This document shows positions 14,677 to 23,182 of a DNA stretch of 64,000 nt, one piece after another. Within the stretch, counting starts at the first letter, position 1, and each line of letters begins with the position of its first letter. Origin of the DNA: Nevskia sp035651715 (GTDB lineage Bacteria > Pseudomonadota > Gammaproteobacteria > Nevskiales > Nevskiaceae); NCBI GenBank assembly GCA_035651715.1, contig DASRFD010000069.1:1-64000 (forward strand). Direction: 5' to 3'. The translations under genes were made by a program, and so were the position numbers. The notes below the pieces were generated by a model that saw only the letters and a program-made list of their open reading frames with translations, searched no databases and was not told the origin of the DNA.

Positions 14677-15870
14677 ATGGTGGAAGCCGTGTTCCTGGGC
14701 AGGGACGGGCAGCAGCTGGGGCCGTATACGCGGACCAACCTGGTGGCGATGGCCGCGCGCGGCGAGATCCGCGACGACGATATGGCCTGGCACGACGGCC
14801 TGGCCGAGTGGGAGCCGGCGCCGGCGGTGCTGGACCGGCTCGGCATCCGCCGCATGGCGGCGCCGCCGCCGGTGCCGCCTCCGCCGCCGGTCGAGGCCGC
14901 GCCCCGGCCGCGCGAGGACGTGCGCTTCCCGGGCGGGCGGCGTGCGGACGGCTCGATCCACCGTCTCGGCGACCCCGAGCCCGAGCCGCCGCCGGTCGAC
15001 ACCAGCGGTCCGGGCCTGCCGGCCTGGATGCGCAGCGAGGTCGAAGAGACCGAGCTCTACCGCGCTTTCCTCGGCCCCAACAACGCCGAGCGCTACCTGG
15101 CGGTGTTCCAGCGCTTCGACTCCGGCGGCGGCAGCGCCACCTGGAATCTCGCCGGCGGCCTGATCACGCAGCTGTGGATGCTGTACCGCGGCATGTACCT
15201 GTGGGGCCTGCTGTTCTATCCGCTGCTGGCCATCGCCGGCGGCGTCGCGCTGGGCGCGGTCGGCGGCCTGCTGCGGCTGGACGCCGGCGTGGGCGTGCTC
15301 AGCTTCATCCTCGGCATAGCCCTCCCCGGCATGTACGCGGACAGCATCTACCACGGCCACGCCCGCAAGCTGATCGAGCGCAGCGCGCGGATGGGCCTGG
15401 CGCCGCAGGCGCGGCGCGAATGGCTGATGCGCAAGGGCGGCACCAATCTGCTGGCCCCGCTGCTGCTGGTCGCCTTCAACGTCGTGGTCATCGGCATGCT
15501 CGCCGCCATCGCCGTCCCGGCCTACCGGTCCTACGTGGTCCGCGCCGAGGTGATGGAAGGGCAGTCCCTCGCGCTCAAGGTGCGGCTGGGGGTGGAGCAC
15601 TATTACCAGGCCATGCACGTCCTGCCGCTGGACAACGCCAGCCTGCGGCTGCCCGAGGCGGGCGAGATCGCCGGCCGCTACGTCAAGAGCGTGGAAGTCT
15701 CCAACGGCGCGGTGCTGATCACCTTCGGCGACCGGTCCGACCGCCGCCTCGCCGGAGCCGTGCTGGCTTACATTCCCGAGCCGGACGGCGGCACCGAGCT
15801 GCGCTGGAACTGCGCCACCGAGGCCACCACGCTGGACAAACCCTATCGCCCCGCCGAGTGCCGCCCGTAG
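14677..15870 (+). CDS. GYF_2-DUF2628-type IV pilin-like fusion protein 1
   Basis: This 397-residue chimera has a GYF_2 domain at 3-57 (LGRDGQQLGPYTRTNL, MAWHDGLAEW), a proline-rich linker at 60-115, a DUF2628-like membrane domain at about 125-255 (YRAFLGPN, TWNLAGGLITQLWMLYRGMY, YHGHARKLIERS) and a C-terminal domain starting as the pilin helix (VVVIGMLAAIAVPAYRSYVV near 269-288). It ends with Cys379 and Cys395, matching the disulfide-bonded C-terminal loop of PilA-type pilins. There is no prepilin leader or G/FTLIEL cleavage site, so it should not be processed by prepilin peptidase. The pilin-like head is probably displayed outside the membrane while GYF_2 stays inside. A paralogue follows after 29 bases. 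Confidence 0.85.
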   Translation: MVEAVFLGRDGQQLGPYTRTNLVAMAARGEIRDDDMAWHDGLAEWEPAPAVLDRLGIRRMAAPPPVPPPPPVEAAPRPREDVRFPGGRRADGSIHRLGDPEPEPPPVDTSGPGLPAWMRSEVEETELYRAFLGPNNAERYLAVFQRFDSGGGSATWNLAGGLITQLWMLYRGMYLWGLLFYPLLAIAGGVALGAVGGLLRLDAGVGVLSFILGIALPGMYADSIYHGHARKLIERSARMGLAPQARREWLMRKGGTNLLAPLLLVAFNVVVIGMLAAIAVPAYRSYVVRAEVMEGQSLALKVRLGVEHYYQAMHVLPLDNASLRLPEAGEIAGRYVKSVEVSNGAVLITFGDRSDRRLAGAVLAYIPEPDGGTELRWNCATEATTLDKPYRPAECRP

Positions 15871-15899
15871 GCACCCTCGACCCCAAGGAGAAACCCGCA

Positions 15900-16994
15900 A
15901 TGCCGGACGCCATCTTTCTCGGCCGCAATGGCCAGCAGCTGGGGCCGTATTCCCAGGCCCAGCTGGCCGCCATGGCGGGGCGCGCCGAGATCCATGCCGG
16001 CGACCTGGCCTGGCACGAGGGCATGGCCGGCTGGCTGCCGGTGGCCGAGGTGCTGGCGGCCCTGGGCATCGCCGTGACCATCGCGCCGCCGCTGCCGGTC
16101 TCGCAGATTCCGATCACCCGCGGCGGGGCGCCGGCCGCGGCGCCGGGCGGCCCGATGACCAAGAAGGACATGTACGAAGCCTTCATCGGCCCGGAAAAGG
16201 CCGGCTACTACGTGCCGATCTTCGAGGGCTTCGACCAGGGCGGCGGCGCCGCGTCGTGGAACACGCCGGCGGCGCTGATCACGCAGTGGTGGATGCTCTA
16301 CCGCGGCATGTTCCTGTGGGGCTTCCTGTGGTACCCGATCCTGTCGTCGGTGGCGTCGGTGATGGCGACGGCGGTGCTCTCGGCCGTCAGCCCGGCGCTG
16401 GGCCCCGTCGCCCCGTGGCTGGTGATCCTGGCCTCGGTGGTGGTGATGGGCCTGTACGGCAACAAGATCTATCACGGCCACGTCGACAAGCTGATCGAGC
16501 GCAGCGGCCGGCTCGGCCTGAGCGACCAGCTGCGGCGCGAGTGGCTGATCCGCAAAGGCGCCGCCAGTTTCATCTGGGTGTTCATCGTGCTGATCATCGG
16601 CGTCGCCATGATCGGCATCCTCGCCGCCATCGCCATTCCGGCCTACCAGGACTACGTGATCCGTTCGCAGGTCAGCGAGGGCGCTGGGCTCGCCGACGCA
16701 GCCAAGACTGCCGTGCTCGATTACCAGCGCCAGCATCACGCCATGCCCGCCTCCAACGCCGACGCCGGCATGGAAGCGCCGGCGCGGATCACCGGCAAGT
16801 ACGTGCAGCAGGTCGAGGTGCGCGACGGCGTGGTGTACATCACCTACGGCGGCGAGGCCAACCGGCTGATCCAGGGCGGCGTTCTGGCCTATGTGCCGGA
16901 GGAAGTCGGCGGCGGCGGCAATCTGCTCTGGCACTGCAACGGCGAGCAGACCACGATCAAGAACAAGTACCGGCCGCCGATCTGCCGGGATTGA
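15900..16994 (+). CDS. GYF_2-DUF2628-type IV pilin-like fusion protein 2
   Basis: This 364-residue paralogue of the preceding gene has the same order: GYF_2 at 3-55 (FLGRNGQQLGPYSQAQL), a shorter linker, DUF2628-like helices at about 90-225 (SWNTPAALITQWWMLYRGMF, YHGHVDKLIERS) and a pilin-like C-terminal domain (AMIGILAAIAIPAYQDYVIR from 236, Cys346 and Cys362). The helix is nearly identical to the N-terminal helix of major pilins but lacks the conserved Glu5 and cleavage site. CAAGGAG precedes the ATG at 15900. The two genes form a tandem duplication, likely one transcript, with no other pilus genes nearby. Confidence 0.87.
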   Translation: MPDAIFLGRNGQQLGPYSQAQLAAMAGRAEIHAGDLAWHEGMAGWLPVAEVLAALGIAVTIAPPLPVSQIPITRGGAPAAAPGGPMTKKDMYEAFIGPEKAGYYVPIFEGFDQGGGAASWNTPAALITQWWMLYRGMFLWGFLWYPILSSVASVMATAVLSAVSPALGPVAPWLVILASVVVMGLYGNKIYHGHVDKLIERSGRLGLSDQLRREWLIRKGAASFIWVFIVLIIGVAMIGILAAIAIPAYQDYVIRSQVSEGAGLADAAKTAVLDYQRQHHAMPASNADAGMEAPARITGKYVQQVEVRDGVVYITYGGEANRLIQGGVLAYVPEEVGGGGNLLWHCNGEQTTIKNKYRPPICRD

Positions 16995-17132
16995 CGCGCG
17001 GGGTCCGATCCTCCCGCGGAAAGAGGGATGGGATGAGGGCGCCGCCTTGGTGCAGGCGCAGCCTCGGGCGAGGCATCGCCCCCTCGTTCCCGGCCGCGCC
17101 CCCGCGGGCAGCGGGAGGAACGCCCGCGCCGC

Positions 17133-18299
17133 TCAACGGTTCGCGTACACCGTGTACTCGAAGGCGTAGTACAGCGGCATGGCCTTGACGTCGGCGAACG
17201 GCAGGATCTGGCTGAGCATCACGCCGCCGATGCCGCTGGCCGGGTCGATCCAGTAATAGCAGTTGGTCAGGCCGGCCCACATCAGGCTGCCGGCGGGGCG
17301 GCCGGTGGGCAGCGGCTTGGTGTTGATCAGCCAGGCCAGGCCCCACTTGTGCGGGATTTCCGGCGGCAGCACCAGGTCGTTGGTCAGGGCCTTGTCGATG
17401 CTCTTGAGCGAGGGCACGTTCATCTCGCCGAGCTGGTTGCGCTTCATTTCCTCCAGCGTCTCGCTCTTGAGGATGCGTCCGCCCGGCGAGTTGCCGCCGT
17501 TGAGCACCATGCGGATGAACTTGAGGTAGTCGCCGACGGTGGCGTAGAGGCCGCCGCCGCCCATGTCGAAGCCCGGCGGCTGCGGCACTTCCAGCGGCGC
17601 GGGCACCAGCGTGCCGTCCGCCAGGCGGGCGTGGACCCGGGCCAGGCGCGCGCGCATCGAAGGCGTGATCACGAAGGCGGTATCGTGCATGCCCAGGGGG
17701 CCGAGCACGTTCTCGGCCAGGTATGCGCCGAGCCGCTGCCCGGTGACAGCTTCCAGCACCTGCCCGGCCCAGTCGATGCCGATGCCGTAGTTCCAGCGCG
17801 CGCCGGGATCGAACAGGATCGGCTGGCGCAAGGTCGCCGGATCGGTGTGGAAGATCGGGGCCAGCTTGTTCTCCGCTTGGTAGCGCGCGGTTTCGGTGTT
17901 GAGGAACTCATAGCCGAAGCCGGAGGTATGGCTCAGCAAATGGCGCACCGTCACCGGCGTCTTCGGCGCGCGCAGCAGCGGCCGGCCGGCGGCGTCGTAG
18001 CCCTCCAGCACCTGCACCTGCGCCAGATGGGGCTGCCACTTGCCGGCGGGTGCGTCCAGGTCCAGCTTGCCGCGCTCCACCAGCTGCATCACGGCGACGG
18101 AGGTGATGGCCTTGGTCATCGAGGCGATGAGGCCGACGGTGTCCGTGGTCATCGGCGCGCTTTCGCCCGCCGTGCGCACGCCGAAGGCGCCCTCGTAAAA
18201 CGTCCCCTCGCGGTCGGTGGCCATCGCCACGACGCCGGGCACGTCACCATTTGCGGCCGCGGCGCCGAGCAGGCCGTCGAGCTGGGCTTTCAGGGACAT
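17133..18299 (-). CDS. Serine hydrolase of the beta-lactamase / class C-like esterase family
   Basis: This 388-residue protein is from Pfam Beta-lactamase, which includes family VIII esterases and D-Ala-D-Ala carboxypeptidases. The SxxK nucleophile is Ser60-Met-Thr-Lys63, the tyrosine motif is in RWNYGIGIDW and the HTSGFGYEF segment is typical of EstB-like esterases. There is no signal peptide, so it is probably cytoplasmic and an esterase rather than a resistance enzyme. Substrate is unknown. GGAGGAG lies just upstream of the ATG at 18299. The gene is monocistronic. Confidence 0.85.
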   Translation of the reverse strand: MSLKAQLDGLLGAAAANGDVPGVVAMATDREGTFYEGAFGVRTAGESAPMTTDTVGLIASMTKAITSVAVMQLVERGKLDLDAPAGKWQPHLAQVQVLEGYDAAGRPLLRAPKTPVTVRHLLSHTSGFGYEFLNTETARYQAENKLAPIFHTDPATLRQPILFDPGARWNYGIGIDWAGQVLEAVTGQRLGAYLAENVLGPLGMHDTAFVITPSMRARLARVHARLADGTLVPAPLEVPQPPGFDMGGGGLYATVGDYLKFIRMVLNGGNSPGGRILKSETLEEMKRNQLGEMNVPSLKSIDKALTNDLVLPPEIPHKWGLAWLINTKPLPTGRPAGSLMWAGLTNCYYWIDPASGIGGVMLSQILPFADVKAMPLYYAFEYTVYANR

Positions 18300-18496
18300 G
18301 GAATCTCCTCCTTATATTTGGGATGTGGATGCGGCATTGAAGCCCGCCAGCCGGGCCGGCGCCATACTCGATCGGGTAGGTCTTGCGCATCCTACCCGTC
18401 GCGGCCGGGCACAGGGTCCGGTCCGCCGCGCCCGGCCGCAACTGCTGCATGCGGCCGCGAATGCCGCTATGCTCGGTGAAACAGAAGAACACAATC

Positions 18497-19066
18497 ATGA
18501 GCCACCGCATTCTCCGCCGTGCCGCGCTGCTGGCGCCGCTGCTGCTGGGCGCCTGCGTCGAAACGCATGCCTACCTCGGCGCCGGCTATGAGAGCAACCT
18601 CGCCCTGCCGCCGCAGCCCCTGTCGCAGCCCCTGCCGGTGCGTGTGGAGACCGAGTTCCGCACCAACGAGGAACCGTCGCCCGGCGCCACCAAGGTGCTG
18701 GCGCGCGAGGTGAAGCGGGTGCTGGAGGACAGCGGCGTCTACCGGCCGGCAGCCGACGCCGACCTGGTCCTGCGGCTCCGCGTGGACGACCGCGCCGACC
18801 TGCACCAGGCGCGGCACAACGGCTTCATGACCGGCTTCACCGTCGGCCGCTCCGGCGAGGCCACCGAGGACCGCTACGACTTCACGCTGGCGCTGGAGGG
18901 TCCGCGCGGCGTGGTGCGCAGCGCGCGCTACCAGGCGGTGCTGACCACCACCGGCCTGAGCCAGGTGCCGGCTTCCTACGGCCAGCCGCATGCCGCCGAA
19001 GACGCCTTCAACATCATCGTGCGCGACACCGTCAACCGCTTCCTGGCCGTGGCGGCGGCGCCTTGA
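18497..19066 (+). CDS. Lipoprotein of unknown function
   Basis: The protein has 189 residues. The signal sequence ends in the lipobox LLGAC, which makes the cysteine near residue 20 the acylated one. The mature domain has the pattern of small DUF4136-like envelope lipoproteins: VRVETEFRTNEE, then VLAREVKRVLEDSGVY and ADLVLRLRVDDRAD, which suggest alternating strands and helices. The C-terminus ends VRDTVNRFLAVAA. The family suggestion is weak. The gene is divergent from the serine hydrolase with about 200 bases between, which contain an AT-rich stretch near 18310. Confidence 0.65.
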   Translation: MSHRILRRAALLAPLLLGACVETHAYLGAGYESNLALPPQPLSQPLPVRVETEFRTNEEPSPGATKVLAREVKRVLEDSGVYRPAADADLVLRLRVDDRADLHQARHNGFMTGFTVGRSGEATEDRYDFTLALEGPRGVVRSARYQAVLTTTGLSQVPASYGQPHAAEDAFNIIVRDTVNRFLAVAAAP

Positions 19067-19250
19067 AATCCGCCGCAATCGGCCTGGCAGGCCGCCGCCG
19101 GCGGAGGGGGAACAGAAGCCCGGCGGCGCGGTCCAAGCCCCTGCGCGTCAGCCCCCGCCGCTCCCGGCGCTTGAAGGCCGGCGCAGCGGCCGCACATTCT
19201 CATTGCCGCGTGCAAGCGCGCACCGTGTCCACAACCGAGGAAGCAGCAAC

Positions 19251-19961
19251 ATGCCCATCGATCTGAATTCGATGCGTAACCCCCGCGTGATCCAGGCCCA
19301 GGCCGACACCGGACTGCGCGAGTATTTCCGCTCCATCTACACCTACATGACGCTGGCCCTGGCGCTCACCGGGCTGGTCGCCTGGTTCGCCTACGACAGC
19401 GGCTTCTACGCGCAGATCGCGCGCACGCCGCTGATCTGGGTGGTGATGCTGGCCCCGCTGGGCCTGGCCATGTTCCTCGGCTTCCGCATCGAGAAGATGA
19501 GCCTGGGCGCGGCGCAGGCGGCGTACTGGGTGTTCTCCGCCGTGATGGGCCTGTCACTGGCCGGCATCTTCGCGGTCTACTCCGGCCAGAGCATCGCGCG
19601 CGTGTTCTTCATCACCGCCGGCACCTTCGGCGGCATGAGCGTGTACGGCTATGCGACCAGGACCGACCTCACGCGCATGGGCAACTTCATGATCATGGGC
19701 CTGTGGGGCATCATCATCGCCAGCCTGGTCAACATCTTCCTGAAGTCCAGCGCCCTGCAGTTCGCCGTGTCGGTGATCGGCGTGATCGTGTTCGTCGGCC
19801 TCACCGCCTACGACACGCAGAAGCTGAAGAACCTGTATTACCAGGTGGCCGGCAGCGACATGATGGGCAAGGTGGTGATCATGGGCGCGCTGAACCTGTA
19901 CCTGGACTTCATCAACCTGTTCATGATGCTGCTGCGCCTGTTCGGCGATCGCCGCAGCTGA
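19251..19961 (+). CDS. Bax inhibitor-1 / YccA family membrane protein
   Basis: This 236-residue inner-membrane protein has seven hydrophobic helices and the BI-1 signature: TGLREYFRSIYTYMTLAL at the N-terminus, then AGTFGGMSVYGYATRTDL and VGLTAYDTQKLKNLY, ending in LNLYLDFINLFMMLLRLFG. BI-1 proteins form pH-sensitive calcium leak channels, and YccA modulates FtsH. The two conserved aspartates (AYDTQ and LDFIN) are present. GAGGAAG is ten bases before the ATG at 19251. A strong terminator follows the gene, so it ends its transcript. Confidence 0.93.
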   Translation: MPIDLNSMRNPRVIQAQADTGLREYFRSIYTYMTLALALTGLVAWFAYDSGFYAQIARTPLIWVVMLAPLGLAMFLGFRIEKMSLGAAQAAYWVFSAVMGLSLAGIFAVYSGQSIARVFFITAGTFGGMSVYGYATRTDLTRMGNFMIMGLWGIIIASLVNIFLKSSALQFAVSVIGVIVFVGLTAYDTQKLKNLYYQVAGSDMMGKVVIMGALNLYLDFINLFMMLLRLFGDRRS

Positions 19962-19980
19962 AAGACGTAACGCGCTGCGA

Positions 19981-20009
19981 AAAAGCCCCGGCATCGCCGG
20001 GGCTTTTTG
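19981..20009 (+). terminator. Rho-independent terminator
   Basis: AAAAAGCCCCGGC at 19981-19993 pairs perfectly with GCCGGGGCTTTTT at 19997-20009 around a three-base loop. The A- and T-runs make it usable in both directions. It ends the BI-1 transcript. Confidence 0.9.
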
Positions 20010-20072
20010 CATGGCGCAGCGGCAGTCATGGTGGTAGCCCGCAAGCCAGGGACGGTTCACAATGCGGCGGGC

Positions 20073-20846
20073 ATGAGTCACCCAGCCAGCCACCTCTACG
20101 AGCAGGCGCCGCGGGCGGCGCTGCGTCCTTTCGTCCGCCGCTTCCTGGTGGTGGAGTTTTCCGCGCCCCACCACGACGCGCACCTGCCGGACACCAGCCC
20201 GGTCGCGGCCTTTTCGTTCCGCGGCGGGTGCCGCGGCGATGCCGGCGCGGTCGTGCCGGTCTCGGCTTTCACCGGCCTGCGCGAGACGCTGCGCGCGCAC
20301 CAGCACGCGCAAGGGCACGCCGTGCTGCTGGCCAGGTTCACGCCGGTGGGCGCGGCGGCCTTCCTGCGGCCGCCGCAGCAGCACTTTGCCGGGATGACCA
20401 CCGACCTGGCCGGCGTGCTGGCGCCGCCGGCGCAGCTGGAGGCCCTGCACGAGCAGCTTGCGCTGGCGCCGGACCACGCCTGGAGGGTGCGCCTGCTGGA
20501 GGACTTCCTGCTGGCCCGGCTGCGCCTGCCGGCGCCAGACCCGCTGGTCGCGGCGGCGGCTGCTTGGCTGGAGCGGGGCGGCGGCCGCATCGAGACCCTG
20601 GCGCGCCACCTGGGCCTGAGCCAGAGCACGCTGGAGCGGCGCTTCCGCCGCGTGGTGGGGCTCACGCCGAAGAAGTTCGCCTCGCTGGCGCGGCTGGGCC
20701 GCGCGGTGCGGCTGCGTGCCGGCGGCGCCGACCTCACGGCGGTGGCGCACGGCGCCGGCTACTTCGACCAGGCGCACTTCATTCATGACTTCCGCCGCGT
20801 CACCGGCAGCGCGCCGGAGGCGTACTTCCGCCAGGCGGGGGCCTAG
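20073..20846 (+). CDS. AraC-family transcriptional regulator (DUF6597 type)
   Basis: This 257-residue regulator has an N-terminal sensor-like half of the DUF6597 type (ALRPFVRRFLVVEF near 15-28 and FTPVGAAAFLRPP near 91-103) and a C-terminal HTH_18 domain from about 170 (RIETLARHLGLSQSTLERRFRRVVGLTPKKFA, then AGYFDQAHFIHDFRRVTGSAP). This group often controls small metabolic or stress genes; the target is not evident. The left end of a repeat element (copy B) begins nine bases after its stop. The ATG at 20073 follows a poor ribosome-binding site. Confidence 0.85.
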   Translation: MSHPASHLYEQAPRAALRPFVRRFLVVEFSAPHHDAHLPDTSPVAAFSFRGGCRGDAGAVVPVSAFTGLRETLRAHQHAQGHAVLLARFTPVGAAAFLRPPQQHFAGMTTDLAGVLAPPAQLEALHEQLALAPDHAWRVRLLEDFLLARLRLPAPDPLVAAAAAWLERGGGRIETLARHLGLSQSTLERRFRRVVGLTPKKFASLARLGRAVRLRAGGADLTAVAHGAGYFDQAHFIHDFRRVTGSAPEAYFRQAGA

Positions 20847-20854
20847 GTTCCATA

Positions 20855-20880
20855 GGGCCTGTTGACGCTATTTTGATCGC
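20855..20880 (+). repeat. MITE-like repeat end, copy B left
   Basis: GGGCCTGTTGACGCTATTTT followed by GATCGC matches the left ends of copies A and C. It is flanked on the left by TA, mirrored by TA after the right end at 21400. It lies nine bases after the AraC stop codon. Confidence 0.8.
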
Positions 20881-20967
20881 GGCGGGATGCGCCGGCGCCG
20901 AATTCCTACAATGCGGCGCGGCGCAGCCGCCCTAAGCTGCGGCGGTCTTCCACCACCGGCAGCCGTC

Positions 20968-21312
20968 ATGAACACTTTCGTCATCATCTTCCGGCAGGGG
21001 CCGCGCGCCCTGAGCGAGGCCGAGCTGAAGCAGCGCGCCGAGGAAACCTCGGCCTGGGCGCAGCAGCACAACGGCGCCGGCCACCAGCTGGTGCCGCATA
21101 TCCTGGCGCCGGAGAGCGTGCTGCGCGGACCGCAGGATCCGGCGGCGGCGCAGGCCTGGCCGGTCACCGCCCTGCTGCTGCTGCAGGCCCGCGACCTCGA
21201 AGAGGCGGCGCGGGTGGCGGAAGCGCATCCGGCGTTGCGCTATGGGGCGGGGGTGGAGGTGCGGGCCTGGGCGCCGCCTGCGCCGCCGCGGAAAAAGCCG
21301 GCGGCGACCTAG
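20968..21312 (+). CDS. YciI-like (YCII-related) protein
   Basis: This 114-residue small soluble protein has the ferredoxin-like YCII pattern: a first strand NTFVIIFRQGP, a helix with AEETSAWAQQHNG, then ALLLLQARDLEEAARVAEAHPALRYGAGVEVRAW. YCII proteins are proposed small-molecule enzymes or dimeric accessory proteins; the catalytic His-Asp pair of YciI is not obvious. The C-terminus is a proline-lysine tail. The gene is bracketed by inverted ends of a repeat element (20855-20880 and 21376-21400), which is very unusual. The ATG at 20968 has no strong Shine-Dalgarno. Confidence 0.7.
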   Translation: MNTFVIIFRQGPRALSEAELKQRAEETSAWAQQHNGAGHQLVPHILAPESVLRGPQDPAAAQAWPVTALLLLQARDLEEAARVAEAHPALRYGAGVEVRAWAPPAPPRKKPAAT

Positions 21313-21340
21313 CGAATCTCTGAACAAGTCCAGCCCTGCC

Positions 21341-21400
21341 GCGGCTTGCCTGGATGCAAATCCGGGGGCAATGCAGCGATCGAATAGCGTCGACAGGCCC
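21341..21400 (-). repeat. MITE-like repeat end, copy B right
   Basis: The last 60 bases (GCGGCTTGCCTGGATGCAAA, then to GACAGGCCC) match the right end of copy A closely. The terminal 25 bases at 21376-21400 are inverted relative to 20855-20880. The end overlaps the stop codon (CTA at 21400-21402) of the next gene on the minus strand. Confidence 0.8.
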
Positions 21401-22182
21401 TAGGCCGCCGTCAGCGCGTAAGTGCGGTCGAGGTAGTCGAGGATGTCCTGCGACTCGTACATTGCCGTGCCGGTGTTCGGGTCGATCAGGTACGGCAACT
21501 GCACCCGGCCGGTATGCTCGGCCAGCCACTTGCGGTTGCGGGTGGTGTCCATCGGGGCCTTGAACAGCTTGTCGCGGAAGACCGGCGGCCCCATGTCCTT
21601 CCAGCCGCCCTTGCCGGCGCTGCGCAGCAGGTAGGGCAGCTCCAGTTCGCACAGGCGCATGCGCACCGGCTTGGAATAGGGGCTGGCCTCGAAGCTGAAC
21701 AGCACCAGCGGCTGCTCCGGCGCGCGGGCCGGCCGGGCACGCAGGCCGCCGAGGCCGCCGCGACGCAGCATCGTCGCCGAGGCGAGCTGCGAGGTGAGCA
21801 CGTCGAGCGGCCGCGCCAGGGCGCCGGCGCCGCGCTGGCGGTTGCCATACGTCCGCCACAGGTAGGCCACGATATCGGCCGACTCGTACAGCGTGGTGCC
21901 GGTGTTCTCGTCCACCAGCAGGGGGAACTGGGTCTTGCCGCCGATGCCCTTGGCCTCTTTGCGGTAGCGCCGGCCGCCGCGCGGGCAGGGCAGGATCATC
22001 GCGTCGAGGTCGAGCTCGGTCAGCGCCTCGCGCACCAGGCGGCAATACGGGCAGGCCTCGATGTCATAGAGCCGGATGGGACGCTCCGGCGGCGCCTCGC
22101 GCTTGCGCAGGGCCATGGTGCCGCGCCAGCCGCGGACGGTGCCGGCCACCATGTTGATCAGGGCTTCCGCTTGGGTGGACAT
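21400..22182 (-). CDS. Tandem thioredoxin-fold glutathione S-transferase-like protein
   Basis: This 260-residue protein is made of two GST N-terminal (thioredoxin-fold) domains and lacks the all-helical GST C-terminal domain. Domain 1 (about 35-112) carries CPYC with RLYDIEACPYC and FPLLVDENTGTTLYESADIVAYL. Domain 2 (about 158-255) repeats the pattern with SPYS in place of the cysteines (FEASPYSKP) and LPYLIDPNTGTAMYESQDIL. Only the first domain can do thiol chemistry. The fold predicts a glutathione-dependent or glutaredoxin-like role. The stop codon is formed inside the repeat end at 21400. Confidence 0.85.
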   Translation of the reverse strand: MSTQAEALINMVAGTVRGWRGTMALRKREAPPERPIRLYDIEACPYCRLVREALTELDLDAMILPCPRGGRRYRKEAKGIGGKTQFPLLVDENTGTTLYESADIVAYLWRTYGNRQRGAGALARPLDVLTSQLASATMLRRGGLGGLRARPARAPEQPLVLFSFEASPYSKPVRMRLCELELPYLLRSAGKGGWKDMGPPVFRDKLFKAPMDTTRNRKWLAEHTGRVQLPYLIDPNTGTAMYESQDILDYLDRTYALTAA

Positions 22183-22437
22183 GTCGCCGCCGGTGTGAAG
22201 GGTGCGTCATGATAGAGGAGCGCCGCGCCGGCGGGGCAGGCGGGCGGCGCATCCGTGCCATGCCATCACGGCAAGGTGCAGGAAAGGGTGGAAGCATGCC
22301 CGGCCCATGGGCGCAGCCTGGCGAAAAGGCGTGAGGCGCTGCCGTGCCCTCCACGGGCGGTCGCGCCCGCGCGGGTAAGCAGCGCGGTCCGCAGCGGTCA
22401 TGACGGGCGGGCGGGCTGGTGCCCGCCGCGGCGCCGC

Positions 22438-22971
22438 TCAGCGGCCGGGCTGCTCCAGCCAGAGCTGGGTCGGCAGGTCGAAGCTCAGGGCCGGGTGGGT
22501 CTGGCGCAGCCGGGTCAGCAGGCTCCGCACTTCCTCCTGGCGCCACAGGCGCAGGTCCAGCCGGATCAATTCCCGGCTGCCGCTGCGCAGCGCCAGTTCG
22601 CGGATGCCGCGGCCGGCGCGGCTGCATTCGATTGCGGCCAGCTCGCTCAGGTCCACCACCGAACCGACCAGCCAGGAGCTGATACCGAGCCACCGTCCGT
22701 CGCTGATCAGCCGGCGGCTGGCGCGGGTGCGCTGCCGCAGCACGCTGACCGCCAGGGTCGCGCAGATGGCGCCGGCCAGCGCCATGGCGTGCCTGGCGCA
22801 GAACTCCGGCCTGGTCGCGGCCAGCCAAGCCGTGACGGCCGCGCCGGCCAGGGCCAGCATCAGGCCCGAGCTCTGCGGGCAGGGCCGGGCGCGCACCACG
22901 GCCACCGCGGAGCTCGCGGCGGGCGAGGCAAGGCGGAGTTTGCCGAGTTGGTCGTATTGCAGGGTGTGCAT
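22438..22971 (-). CDS. Membrane protein with two N-terminal helices, unknown
   Basis: This 177-residue protein has two adjacent hydrophobic segments (about 35-52 and 61-78) followed by a soluble domain with alternating strands (ISSWLVGSVVDLSELAAIEC, then LIRLDLRLWRQEEVRSLL). The layout resembles small PH-like membrane proteins, but I do not recognise the family. The ATG at 22971 (MHTLQYDQLGKL) gives a natural soluble N-terminus; upstream frame content is non-coding. The 210 bases upstream have no clear motif. Confidence 0.6.
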   Translation of the reverse strand: MHTLQYDQLGKLRLASPAASSAVAVVRARPCPQSSGLMLALAGAAVTAWLAATRPEFCARHAMALAGAICATLAVSVLRQRTRASRRLISDGRWLGISSWLVGSVVDLSELAAIECSRAGRGIRELALRSGSRELIRLDLRLWRQEEVRSLLTRLRQTHPALSFDLPTQLWLEQPGR

Positions 22972-23182
22972 GAACTGACTTCCGGTCCGGGTCCTTGGAT
23001 CCCCGTCGCAGGGACGCCGCCAGCTTGCGCCGCGCCGGCGGGGAGCCGGGCACGGCGCCGCCGAAAGGGCGCGGATGGGGGGACAAGAGGTTGCCCAGCT
23101 GACTGCCGGTCCAGATGACGCGGCAATCCGTACCGGGTGCGCGGTCGCTGCCGCGCCGTCGCGATGGACAGCGAGGGCGGCC

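Noticed and set aside
16995..17132. Possible terminator or RNA after the pilin chimeras
   Set aside because: No stem with a U-run is visible; the stretch is simply GC-rich.
17133..18299. Possible class C beta-lactamase
   Set aside because: The SxxK motif is there but no signal peptide, and the HTSGFGYEF segment fits family VIII esterases better than AmpC.
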